In this document: piece after piece, positions 8,266-15,920 of the stretch
Layout: the number at the start of each line of letters is the position of its first letter
Position numbering within the stretch: position 1 is the first letter of the stretch
Origin: DASVEE01 sp036399695
GTDB lineage: Bacteria; Acidobacteriota; Thermoanaerobaculia; Gp7-AA8
DNA: 64,000 nucleotides
Assembly: GCA_036399695.1 (NCBI GenBank)
Contig: DASWMP010000345.1
Coordinates: 7,169 to 71,168, forward strand
Direction of reading: 5' to 3'
Position numbers and translations under genes: made by a program
Notes under the pieces: generated by a model
The model's database searches: none
What the model was told of the DNA's origin: nothing
What the model saw: only the letters and a program-made list of their open reading frames with translations

Positions 8266-9906
8266 ATGACCGTCGCCGGCGTGGAGTCAGAAGCAACGTT
8301 CGCGGGACTGGTGGAGCGCCTGGTCGCCGATGCGGACCGTCGCGAGCAGTTGACGGAGCTGTTGCGGGAGGAGCATCCGCTCTACGAGCAGCGTGGCACC
8401 GCTACGACCGTCCGGATGCGCGGCTGGATTCTGCTCGCGCTGGCGCGCACGGGCGTGCCGGACGAGGCGCTGCTCTTCGTGCTCGAGGAGCTGGAGAGCG
8501 GCGTCGATCCGTATCTCGTGGCCGCGGCGGCGCGCGCACTTCGCAGCTATCCGCGGCCGAAAGCGGCGTTCGCGCCGCTCCTGCTGCGCGCGCTCGGGAA
8601 CATCCGCTTTCGCGATGAACGGGTGTCGCTGGACCGGTATGGCGCATATGCCGTCGGGCCGGTCGGCACGACGCCTGTGCGTGAATTGCTGGCGACGCTG
8701 GCGTGGCTCGGCCCGCACGCGCGGGCGGTGCGTGCCGATCTGGAGTTGCTGCGGCAGGATCGCGGTCTCGCACGCAAGTACGGCGATGACCTGGACGCCG
8801 CGCTGGCGGCCATCCGCGGCGGTGACGATGCGGCAGAGCATGGCGCCGATTCCTGTTGCGAGCTGCCCGGCGGCATTCAGGGATCGCGCTGGTGGCCGTT
8901 CGCCAATCGTGCCGGCGCCGAGGACGTGGAGGGCGTCGGCTTCGAGGATCACGACGGGACGGCCAGCACATTCAAGGAGCTGTTCCGCGGTCGCGTCTCG
9001 ATCGTGGTGTTCTTCTACACGCGCTGCGACAACCCGCTCAAGTGCTCGCTGACGGTCTCGAAGCTCGCGCGGGTGCAGCAACTGCTGGAGGAGCGCGGGC
9101 TGGCCGGCCGGATCGCGACGGCCGCGATCACGTACGATCCGGCCTTCGACGTGCCGGAGCGGCTGCGCGTGTACGGGAAGGACCGGCGGGTGCGCATGGA
9201 TGGCGACCACCGGATGCTCCGGGCGGTCGACGGCCTCGACACGCTGCGCCGCTACTTCGGCCTCGGCGTGAACTTCATCGAGTCGCTCGTGAACCGGCAT
9301 CGCATCGAGGCGTACGTTCTCGACGCCGAGGGGCGCATCGCCGCGTCGTTCGAACGGCTGCAGTGGGATGAAGAAGCGTTGGTGGATCGCAGCGTCGCCG
9401 TCATGGAGGAGCAGCGCGAGACGGAACCGGAGGCGCCGGCGAAGGCTGGCTCCACGAAACGGAAAGTCGCGTTCCCGATGCTCGCAACAATGGCCAGCAT
9501 CGCCCTGGCGTTCTTCCCGAAGTGTCCGGTGTGCTGGGCCGCGTATCTGAGCCTGTTCGGCGTCGCGGGGTTGAACCAGATTCCGTATTCGCCCTGGCTC
9601 CAACCCGCCATCGCGGCGCTGGTGCTCGTGAACGTCGCCACGGTGTGGCTGCGCGGACGCGCGACGCGGCGGCTGACGGGGTTCTATCTCGTGACTGCCG
9701 GCGCGCTGGTGACGCTTTCGAGCGTGACGCTCGGGTGGAAGAGCGTCTCGGCGATCGGGATCATCCTGACGATGGCGGGTTCGCTCGTGAGCGCGCGACG
9801 GCTACAAAGCGGATCGGCGCCGTCGCGTGTCTCTCGCGCGCGTGGGTCAGGCGGCCTGAGTGAGGAGCTGCTGCCAAGGATCGCTGATCCCAAGATCCCG
9901 GGCTAG
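8266..9906 (+). CDS. HEAT / SCO1-like / MerC-like fusion, putative copper chaperone
   Basis: Start at ATG 8266, 5 bp after the HEAT gene (546 aa). Residues 1-190 are alpha-helical HEAT-like (GWILLALARTG, YLVAAAARALRSYPRP). Residues 195-380 are a thioredoxin-fold SCO-like domain: FFYTRC254DNPLKC260SLTV gives a CX5C pair in place of the usual CX3C, and H345 matches the SCO copper-ligand histidine. A CC pair lies at 197-198. Residues 400-512 are four membrane helices with FFPKCPVC, like MerC transporters. SCO proteins load copper into enzymes, which fits the adjacent tyrosinase. The last ~20 codons overlap the convergent gene. Confidence 0.78.
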   Translation: MTVAGVESEATFAGLVERLVADADRREQLTELLREEHPLYEQRGTATTVRMRGWILLALARTGVPDEALLFVLEELESGVDPYLVAAAARALRSYPRPKAAFAPLLLRALGNIRFRDERVSLDRYGAYAVGPVGTTPVRELLATLAWLGPHARAVRADLELLRQDRGLARKYGDDLDAALAAIRGGDDAAEHGADSCCELPGGIQGSRWWPFANRAGAEDVEGVGFEDHDGTASTFKELFRGRVSIVVFFYTRCDNPLKCSLTVSKLARVQQLLEERGLAGRIATAAITYDPAFDVPERLRVYGKDRRVRMDGDHRMLRAVDGLDTLRRYFGLGVNFIESLVNRHRIEAYVLDAEGRIAASFERLQWDEEALVDRSVAVMEEQRETEPEAPAKAGSTKRKVAFPMLATMASIALAFFPKCPVCWAAYLSLFGVAGLNQIPYSPWLQPAIAALVLVNVATVWLRGRATRRLTGFYLVTAGALVTLSSVTLGWKSVSAIGIILTMAGSLVSARRLQSGSAPSRVSRARGSGGLSEELLPRIADPKIPG

Positions 9907-10386
9907 CGACGGTATGTCGATCGACGGCGGCCTGTGGCGCCCGAGGAGCGCCTTCAGGCGTAACGACGGAACAACGATCACGTCGGGGACGACCGTAGGA
10001 TTCGCCGCTGCATCGCTCGTGAACAAGACGAAGACCAGGTAATGGTGCTTCCGTGCGCTGAATGGCTGAAGAAGCCACTTCGTCGTCCCGACCAGTGTCT
10101 GCACGTCCAGAGTCAGCGCCTTTCCCGGCGACTGCAGGACGGTGATGTCCACGCTGCCGGGATGCGCGTTCGTCAAACTCGCTTCGCCGCCCAATCGATG
10201 CAGCACGGACAGTACGTGAAAACGAGCCGCAAGCTCGAGATGCCTGCCGCGGACGACCCATGCCGGCCGTGGCATCGTCAACGGCGGGACGTAGAGAGGC
10301 TCACCCCAGGCGGAGGAGTCAGCGAGATCGGCCAGCACCTCAGCTTCAATCTCGTCATCGCTGAGCTTACGTTTGCGTGAACTCAT
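9847..10386 (-). CDS. hypothetical protein, antitoxin-like N-terminus with possible nuclease-fold domain
   Basis: 179 aa; its start overlaps the upstream gene by 4 bp (10383-10386), so the two are translationally coupled. The N-terminus (KRKLSDDEIEAEVLADLAD) looks like a short antitoxin. The rest (GSVDITVL, ALTLDVQTLVG, HHYLVFVLF, PDVIVVPS) has the strand order of PD-(D/E)XK proteins, but the expected E/Q-x-K lysine is not evident. It also overlaps the 3' end of the SCO fusion on the other strand. Family not certain. Confidence 0.6.
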   Translation of the reverse strand: MSSRKRKLSDDEIEAEVLADLADSSAWGEPLYVPPLTMPRPAWVVRGRHLELAARFHVLSVLHRLGGEASLTNAHPGSVDITVLQSPGKALTLDVQTLVGTTKWLLQPFSARKHHYLVFVLFTSDAAANPTVVPDVIVVPSLRLKALLGRHRPPSIDIPSLARDLGISDPWQQLLTQAA

Positions 10387-10634
10387 AGATCCCAGCCGGT
10401 GATGAAACGTAAGTCGCGGCTACCTTCCACCACCACGATCAACTCGAGCGGCCTGCCGGCATCGGTACGCCCTCTCACGCGGTAGCGGTCGTCTGAACGT
10501 TTGTTCCGGATGACGATGATGCCGTTCGCCATGACTTCCATGACATCGTACCTGCTGATCCCGTGCGCAGCCAGCTTCGCATCGTTGAAGGTGATGTCAT
10601 AGTCGTCTGGATCGAAGCGTTCCCATCGGACCAC
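10383..10634 (-). CDS. BrnT-like small protein (toxin-like)
   Basis: 83 aa starting at GTG. The pattern NDAKLAAHGISRYDVMEVM, RYRVRGRTDAGRPLELIVVV and LRFITGWD resembles the BrnT/DUF4258 RNase-toxin fold, where a KHGI helix precedes an R-x-V-x-G-x-T strand pair. TATACT ends 6 nt before the GTG and there is no ribosome site, so the message is probably leaderless. It overlaps the next gene by 4 bp. Toxin identity is inference; the usual BrnA partner is absent. Confidence 0.6.
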   Translation of the reverse strand: MVRWERFDPDDYDITFNDAKLAAHGISRYDVMEVMANGIIVIRNKRSDDRYRVRGRTDAGRPLELIVVVEGSRDLRFITGWDL

Positions 10635-10640
10635 CTGCCG

Positions 10641-10646
10641 AGTATA
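10641..10646 (-). promoter_or_regulatory. putative -10 hexamer TATACT, leaderless start
   Basis: TATACT on the minus strand ends 6 nt before the GTG start of the BrnT-like gene, with no Shine-Dalgarno between. Confidence 0.5.
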
Positions 10647-10668
10647 ACCTGCTCCAGGAGAGCAACTT

Positions 10669-10698
10669 GAAAGCGCCGCTCTTGCGAGCGGCGCTTTC
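10669..10698 (-). terminator. hairpin terminator after the sulfatase
   Basis: Perfect 13-bp stem GAAAGCGCCGCTC / GAGCGGCGCTTTC with a 4-nt loop, 13 bp past the sulfatase stop and followed on the minus strand by a short T-containing stretch. It separates the sulfatase from the toxin-like pair. Confidence 0.75.
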
Positions 10699-10710
10699 CT
10701 TGCTGACCCA

Positions 10711-12447
10711 TTACACGGTCGGGCGGGTGATCGGGACGCGCGGTGGGGGTGGTTCGATCACGCCTTCGAGCAGCTTCGCGTTGATCGTGGCGCCTTCGCC
10801 GTCCTGGCGCAGGGCGCCCTGGTTCGTGACCGGGGCCAGGCGTTTCGTGGCGCGCTGTTCGGCGAGGATCGCCTCCAGGCGGGGGCGGACGGCGATCGAT
10901 TCGGCGGTCTCCTGGCCGGGCCAGGCCAGATTCACCACCTCCAACTGATCCTCGCTGAGCTTGTACTGCTCGTACTGGTCGCGGACGCCGGCGTACTTCG
11001 TCTGGATCTGGTTGATGTTGGGGTTCGTGATGTTCGGGTAGGCGACGACTTCCTGGTCGTAGTGCACGTACTTCCACATGACGCCGTCGATCTCGACGAC
11101 GATCGCTTCCACCTGGTTGGGGGCATCGACGTTCCGCCACTGGCGCTGGCCGGTGACCTGGCTGAGGCCCTGGGCCACGTCGTCGATGGTCATGAAGTAG
11201 ACGGCCTGGCCCGGCTCGAGGTGCGCTTCGCCGCGGACGACGGGGGCGAGATCGCGGCCGACGAGGCGGCGCGTCTCGCCGTGAGTTTTCACCAGCTCGC
11301 GGGCCGTTTCTTCGGCATCGATGCCGGCCAGCCCGAGGAGCGTGGGGAGGAGGTCGGCGTGGGAGGTGAGGCCGTCGACCGTGCGCGCCGAATCCGTGAC
11401 CGGCTTGCCGGTGATGATCAGCGGCACGTGGATCGTCTCCTCGTACGCCTGGTACCACTTCTGATGCATGCCGCCGTGGGCGCCGAGCATCTCGCCGTGA
11501 TCGGAGGTGAAGACGACGATCGTGTCATCGGCGAAGCGGGAACGCATCAGCCGGTCGTAAACCATCGAGACGTGGTTCTCCGCCTCGACCTGCAGGTAGT
11601 AATAGAACTGCCGGTAGAGGTCGACCGTCGGCTGCGGGAAGAACATCTGCCCGTAGGTGTCGACATAGCTCTGCTGCGCGGTGGGCTTCGTCGAGAGGTT
11701 CTCGTGCTGCGTGGGCGGCGGCGGGATCGGCGGGACGTCCGCGTCCGTCGGATAGGGCAGGCCCCACGACTTCCAGATCAGGCCGAAGAAGACGATGTCG
11801 TGCGGGTTGACGTACGAGTTGACGAGCAGCCACGGCTCCTCCGTCTCTTCGCTGTCGAGCCGGTCGAGCAGGGCCAGCGCTTCGCGGGCGTAGAGGGGGT
11901 CGCGCGTCCAGCCGCAGTTCGCCTGGTTGCTGCCGTGCGGCTCGGGGCCGATCCAGCCGTCGAAGCCGAACTTGTCGAGCCGGTTGGCCTGCTTGTAGAG
12001 GTTCGTGTTCTCGACGATGGGCGTGCCGTCCGCGGTGTTGGAGATCAGCGAGTTGTGCGTCCCGGGGATCTCGATGTCCTCGTGCGAGATGTGCCACTTG
12101 CCGCGGTAGTGCGTGCGGTAGCCGGCCGCGCGGAAGTAATCGCCGAGGGTCGGCACCATGTCGGGATCGAGCCAGTACATCCCGGGGTCGTACGTCGTCT
12201 TCCCGATCCCGTCCGTCTGGCTGACGCCATGCAGCGACGGATACTGGCCGGTGAAGATGGACGTGCGGCTCGGCGCACACGCCGCCGACTGCACGTAGTG
12301 CCGCGGAAAATCGACGCCGTTCTTGCGTAAGGTGGTCTGGGCGCGGAGGTTCCGCTCCATCCAGCCCCGCAGCTCGGGCCCGTCGTAAACGGTGGGATAG
12401 CGCAGCTCGTCGACGAGGAAGAGAAGGATGTTCGGACGTTTTGCCAT
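10711..12447 (-). CDS. sulfatase family hydrolase
   Basis: Start at ATG 12447 (MAKRPNILLFLVDEL, 578 aa). The frame is open further upstream only because it reads the 21-bp repeat array. C57-A-P-S-R matches the C-x-P-x-R signature in which Cys becomes formylglycine. Metal ligands include D13 near the N-terminus and VFTSDHGEMLGAHG in the middle. The family cleaves sulfate esters, often of polysaccharides. There is no signal peptide in the chosen reading, unusual for a carbohydrate sulfatase. No formylglycine-generating enzyme is seen in the window. Confidence 0.88.
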   Translation of the reverse strand: MAKRPNILLFLVDELRYPTVYDGPELRGWMERNLRAQTTLRKNGVDFPRHYVQSAACAPSRTSIFTGQYPSLHGVSQTDGIGKTTYDPGMYWLDPDMVPTLGDYFRAAGYRTHYRGKWHISHEDIEIPGTHNSLISNTADGTPIVENTNLYKQANRLDKFGFDGWIGPEPHGSNQANCGWTRDPLYAREALALLDRLDSEETEEPWLLVNSYVNPHDIVFFGLIWKSWGLPYPTDADVPPIPPPPTQHENLSTKPTAQQSYVDTYGQMFFPQPTVDLYRQFYYYLQVEAENHVSMVYDRLMRSRFADDTIVVFTSDHGEMLGAHGGMHQKWYQAYEETIHVPLIITGKPVTDSARTVDGLTSHADLLPTLLGLAGIDAEETARELVKTHGETRRLVGRDLAPVVRGEAHLEPGQAVYFMTIDDVAQGLSQVTGQRQWRNVDAPNQVEAIVVEIDGVMWKYVHYDQEVVAYPNITNPNINQIQTKYAGVRDQYEQYKLSEDQLEVVNLAWPGQETAESIAVRPRLEAILAEQRATKRLAPVTNQGALRQDGEGATINAKLLEGVIEPPPPRVPITRPTV

Positions 12448-12539
12448 ATGCCTCGGAGAGGCGCGAAACGGACATTTCCCTACCCGTCTTCGGTCGCGGT
12501 GCACGAGGAGGGCTCCGGGACCGATACGAGATCCGTTTC

Positions 12540-12830
12540 GAGTGATTCGAATGACTCGTTGAGTGATGGGAAGTCGGTTTCGAGTGACCGGAAAGCGGTG
12601 CCGAGTGATGCGGGATCGACTCACAGTGATGCGCATTCGATTCGGCGTGATCCGGAATCGGCTCTGAGCGATCGGAAATCGGTTTCGAGTGTTCGGAAAT
12701 CGATTTGGAGTGTTCGAGTCTCGTCCTGGAGACACTCGAAATCGGTTTTGAGTGTTCGAGTCTGGTCGGGAGGACACCGAAATTCGGTTTTGAGTGATCG
12801 ATTCTCGGTTTGAGGACACTCGCAACACTA
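12540..12830. repeat. degenerate 21-bp tandem array upstream of the sulfatase
   Basis: Units start at 12540 and repeat every 21 bp (12561, 12582, 12603, 12624, 12645, 12666, 12687). The consensus starts GAGTGATCGGAAATC and ends GGTTTC. From 12708 two units are 42 bp long. Past about 12800 the same motif occurs in reverse orientation. The 12448-13066 gap (619 bp) holds this array and a terminator and no credible gene. Confidence 0.85.
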
Positions 12831-13000
12831 AAAACCGATTTCGGATCACTCAAAACGATCCAGTCTCGTCGGGAGGACACTGGAGATCGGTTTTTGCGTG
12901 TTTGTGTCTCGTCTGGAGGCACCGCGCACGTCCTCAGTCGAGGACAAGAGACTCGCGAAGTCTCGCGCGAAGCCTCGCGGGCCGTCTTCAAACGCGATAA

Positions 13001-13023
13001 AGCGCCGGCAAGCTGCCGGCGCT
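13001..13023 (-). terminator. hairpin terminator after the HsdR-N-like gene
   Basis: Stem AGCGCCGGCA / TGCCGGCGCT with a 3-nt loop; on the minus strand it is followed by TTTAT. It lies 44 bp past the stop of the 13067-13900 gene. Confidence 0.65.
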
Positions 13024-13066
13024 CCAACGCTCCGCGTGCACGTCCGACGCTGAGACAGCGGTGCGG

Positions 13067-13900
13067 TTACGTGAGCTCGTCCCGCTTCCGCTCGGTCGCC
13101 ACGGGAACGACAGGTGATCCGCTGGTATCGGCAGCGTCATCGGCATCGTCCTTCCCTTTGCGGATTCGCAGCATCTTGCCGGCGGCCTTCGAAACCTTCT
13201 TCCGGGCACCGTCGGCCTTGTCGCCTTCGATGACCTCGCGCTTGATGACTTCCTTTGAGAGCGCTTCGCGAAGCTCCGGCAGCTCGATCTTGGCGTCCGA
13301 GACGCGCCGTAGCTCTCGCCGCACGGTTTCGAGCACGGCGTCGCTGAGGACGACGGCGGCGAGATAGAACTTGTTCGTCGCCTGCAGGTGATCGTGATAG
13401 GCGTACAGCCCCGACTTCAGCATGCTCTCGCGCGTGAGCAGGAAGAGGCTTTCGAGGTCGGCGGCGTTCTTCGGGTTCAGCGCCAGCAGATCGATATCCA
13501 GCACCAGTTCCGCGTCGATCGGCTTGGCAAAGATGACGCGGAAGACTCTCCACAGGTTCCCGTTCGTCAGCGCGACCCATTCGACGCCCTGATTGGCGGC
13601 ATAGTCGACGGCCTGCTTCGCATGACCATCCTTCAGTTCGAGGCCGATCGCTTTCACCTCGATCAACATCTGGAACTTGCCGTCGATACGCGTGGCGAGG
13701 TCGCAATAGGTGCCGCGAATTGCCAGCTCGCGCGTGACTTCACTGTACTTGTCGTAGCCGTAGATCTCGGCCAGCATGTCCGTCACGATCATCGACGTGT
13801 CGGATTCATTGACATCGCGCGACTTGGCCGCCGCAAGGATCGGGGCGAACCGCTTCAAACCAGACGACAGCCGTTCAGCAACTTTCGCAGGGATGGCCAT
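13067..13900 (-). CDS. orphan type I restriction HsdR N-terminal-like nuclease domain protein
   Basis: 277 aa; GGAGAGAAGG lies before the ATG. The N-terminal 110 residues match the HsdR_N pattern (VTDMLAEIYGYDKYSEVTRE, GTYCDLATRIDGKFQMLIEVK): a PD-(D/E)XK core with acidic residues and a final E-V-K. There is no helicase domain and no HsdM or HsdS nearby. A helical C-terminal half ends in a charged, disordered tail (RKGKDDADDAADTSG). It could be a stand-alone defence nuclease or a nuclease-fold DNA-binding protein; I cannot tell which. Confidence 0.75.
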   Translation of the reverse strand: MAIPAKVAERLSSGLKRFAPILAAAKSRDVNESDTSMIVTDMLAEIYGYDKYSEVTRELAIRGTYCDLATRIDGKFQMLIEVKAIGLELKDGHAKQAVDYAANQGVEWVALTNGNLWRVFRVIFAKPIDAELVLDIDLLALNPKNAADLESLFLLTRESMLKSGLYAYHDHLQATNKFYLAAVVLSDAVLETVRRELRRVSDAKIELPELREALSKEVIKREVIEGDKADGARKKVSKAAGKMLRIRKGKDDADDAADTSGSPVVPVATERKRDELT

Positions 13901-14060
13901 ACCTTCTCTCCTATTGGGGTAGTCTACGCCGCCGGCAGTTGCGTGTCATTACGCTGGAATATCGGCGCCCCGCTGTGCGCCTGTAGAGCGGTCGAACAAG
14001 ATCAGACACCAGCGCTGCGATATTGTGGCGTCGCGGGTGAATACGTCTAAATGGCGACGT

Positions 14061-14220
14061 GTAGTTTGGAGTGCGGCAGCGACGCTTCATCAGCTGCCGC
14101 TTTCCTATAGCCGCAGCGGAGCTGTGGCGCAACGTGGTGCACTGTAAGGAGCGGAAGCTCGACGCTTCCGCTATGTAAAAGCGGCAGCTGATGAAGCGCC
14201 GCTGCCGCACTCCAAACTAC
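14061..14220. repeat. 160-bp long inverted repeat
   Basis: Arms begin GTAGTTTGGAGTGCGGCAGC (14061) and end with the complement at 14220; the arms are about 46 bp with one small indel, and include CGCTTCATCAGCTGCCGC. An inner smaller palindrome lies around GGAGCGGAAGCTCGACGCTTCCGC. It shares GGAGTGCGG with the 4.9, 21.6 and 53.7 kb hairpins. It fills the 335-bp gap between minus-strand genes; nothing else is seen there. Confidence 0.85.
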
Positions 14221-14235
14221 GCGCCGGTTTGTGCT

Positions 14236-14811
14236 TCAGCCGCGATGCAGTTCGTCGAGGGTTTCGGCGAAGAGCTCGAAGAGGAGTTTCAGGCGGTCGA
14301 CGTCTTTGATGACGCCGACGACGCGGAAGAGCAGTTCGTCGGTGCCTTGCGGGTGGGTCGTGCTGAACCATCCTTCGTCGTGATGGACGGAGAAGTCGAT
14401 CTCGGGCTGGCGCTGGATCAGCTCCCGGATCTCCGCGTCGGCGAAGAGGCGTCGCAGGCGCGCTTCGTCGTTGCCTTTGATGATGAACTCGGTGTCGAAC
14501 GGCTCGTGGCCTACCGCGACGTCCTGCATCCCGAACCATTTGGCGATGTCGGAGAAGATGTTCTTGCGATAGACGCGAAAACGGAAGCCGTCCCGGTTCT
14601 CGAACGGCGCGCGCATGCGGGTAAAGACGATGGTCGTCTTGCCCGTCGACACCGCGTAATTGTCGAGCGTGACGAGCCACCCCTCGTGCCGCGCCTCGAC
14701 GCGGCCGCCTCTGAGGAATCCACCCTCGACATACTGCGCGCCGATCTCGGCGCTCAGTTGGCGCCAGATCTCTTCCTTGCTCGGACCGAAGAGTTTGCGG
14801 AAGACGCTCAT
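14236..14811 (-). CDS. DUF3137-like hypothetical protein
   Basis: Start at ATG 14811 (MSVFRKLFGPSKEEIWRQL, 191 aa). Soluble alpha/beta protein with WLVTLDNYAVSTGKTTIVFTRM and FDTEFIIKGNDEARLRRLF, the pattern of DUF3137-type proteins, in which the second segment compares a stored value with a threshold-like field. No catalytic motif. TAGGTT ends 7 nt before the ATG and there is no ribosome site. Confidence 0.6.
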   Translation of the reverse strand: MSVFRKLFGPSKEEIWRQLSAEIGAQYVEGGFLRGGRVEARHEGWLVTLDNYAVSTGKTTIVFTRMRAPFENRDGFRFRVYRKNIFSDIAKWFGMQDVAVGHEPFDTEFIIKGNDEARLRRLFADAEIRELIQRQPEIDFSVHHDEGWFSTTHPQGTDELLFRVVGVIKDVDRLKLLFELFAETLDELHRG

Positions 14812-14818
14812 GGACCAA

Positions 14819-14824
14819 AACCTA
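14819..14824 (-). promoter_or_regulatory. putative -10 hexamer TAGGTT, leaderless start
   Basis: TAGGTT on the minus strand ends 7 nt before the ATG at 14811; no Shine-Dalgarno is present. Confidence 0.4.
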
Positions 14825-14913
14825 TCACGCTCCATCGGCGGGTCCGCGGCTGAAGTTCAGCGTGCATCGATACGAGGACTGGGGAAAATCGGTTCCGTGA
14901 CCCTCCCTAATGC

Positions 14914-15918
14914 ATGGCGACGACGAAAGTACCGATTTCTGTTCTCGAAGGTAGCCGGAACCGGCGTTCCGGGATGATCGCGGCGTGGATCGGGGCGGGG
15001 GCGGTGGTGCTGGCGGGCGGGTTTCCGCTCGTGCAGTGGCTGGCGGAGCCGAAGCCTCCGGCTGAGGCGGTGGCGGGAGCGAAGGTGCGCATCTCGGGGC
15101 GGGTGGCGAATGCGCGCACGGATGTGCCGATCCGGAAGGCGCAGATCCGGCTGGAAGCGCAAGGGGTGCCGTCGAGCACGGAGTCGGATTCGGAGGGGAC
15201 CTTCGTGGCCGACCTGCCGGCGGAGTACTCGACCGTACGCCTGCGGATCACAGCGCGCGGCTTCACGCCCTACGACCGCCTGCTGCCGCGCGATGTTGCG
15301 GACCAGATGCTGCTGGTGAATCTCGAGCCTGAAGCGGCTGGCCGCGACAGCTCGTCGGTCCGGCCGCGGAACGATGAACAGGACAGCAGACCTTTCGGCG
15401 GGCCGTCCGTTTCAGAACCGCGGCCGGCGGCGAAGGCGTCGCTGGCCGGGATGCTCAACGGGTCGTTGCCGCAGGTCGGCAGCAACAGCGATACGTGGGC
15501 CGTGATCGTCTTTGGCGAACAGGAGCGGCGGGACGACGTCGACTCGTCCCTGCGCGCGGTCCTGGCGGACAGCGGCCACGAGACCGTCCGGCTGTTCCGG
15601 AAAGTCTCGGACGAGCAGCGCCTCGCCGCCGACATTCACCGCGGCGCGAGCGACGTGCTGCAGCAACTGCAGAGCGGCCGCTATTGCACGCGCATCCTGG
15701 CGGCCCGCTTGTCCGTCGCGCACGTCGGCGTCACGGAAGGGATCACGATCGCCCGTGCGAAGCTGAACGTCCATGTGCTCTCGCCGTCCGGCGAGTCGCT
15801 GAACAGGTTCGAGCTGTCGGAGAAAGGCGGCGGTGAGGACGACAGCTCGTCGAAGCGTCATGCCGTCGACGAGCTGCTCGAATCGCTGCCGCGCGAGCTG
15901 CCGGGCAAAATCAATTAG
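14914..15918 (+). CDS. membrane-anchored protein with carboxypeptidase regulatory-like domain
   Basis: 334 aa. One N-terminal membrane helix (MIAAWIGAGAVVLAGGFPLVQWL) anchors an extracytoplasmic chain. Residues 55-125 are a carboxypeptidase-regulatory-like module (VRISGRVANARTDVPIRKAQI, LRITARGFTPY). A Ser/Arg-rich linker leads to a C-terminal domain (WAVIVFGEQERRDDVDSSLRAVL, LAARLSVAHVG) that resembles periplasmic curli-regulator-like or TolB-N folds. It converges with the CsgG-like gene 3 bp away. Function unknown. Confidence 0.65.
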   Translation: MATTKVPISVLEGSRNRRSGMIAAWIGAGAVVLAGGFPLVQWLAEPKPPAEAVAGAKVRISGRVANARTDVPIRKAQIRLEAQGVPSSTESDSEGTFVADLPAEYSTVRLRITARGFTPYDRLLPRDVADQMLLVNLEPEAAGRDSSSVRPRNDEQDSRPFGGPSVSEPRPAAKASLAGMLNGSLPQVGSNSDTWAVIVFGEQERRDDVDSSLRAVLADSGHETVRLFRKVSDEQRLAADIHRGASDVLQQLQSGRYCTRILAARLSVAHVGVTEGITIARAKLNVHVLSPSGESLNRFELSEKGGGEDDSSSKRHAVDELLESLPRELPGKIN

Positions 15919-15920
15919 CC

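Noticed and set aside
10475..11458. Long Arg/Pro-rich ORFs antisense to or out of frame with the sulfatase
   Set aside because: High-GC shadow frames; their composition (Arg, Pro, His) and lack of start signals mark them as non-coding, as for most long overlapping ORFs here.
12447..12849. N-terminal extension of the sulfatase into the repeat array
   Set aside because: The extension is repeat translation; the family's normal start is the ATG at 12447 (MAKRPNILLF).
13911..14210. Small minus-strand ORF in the 13.9-14.2 kb gap
   Set aside because: It is translation of the 160-bp inverted repeat with no ribosome site and no protein-like composition.
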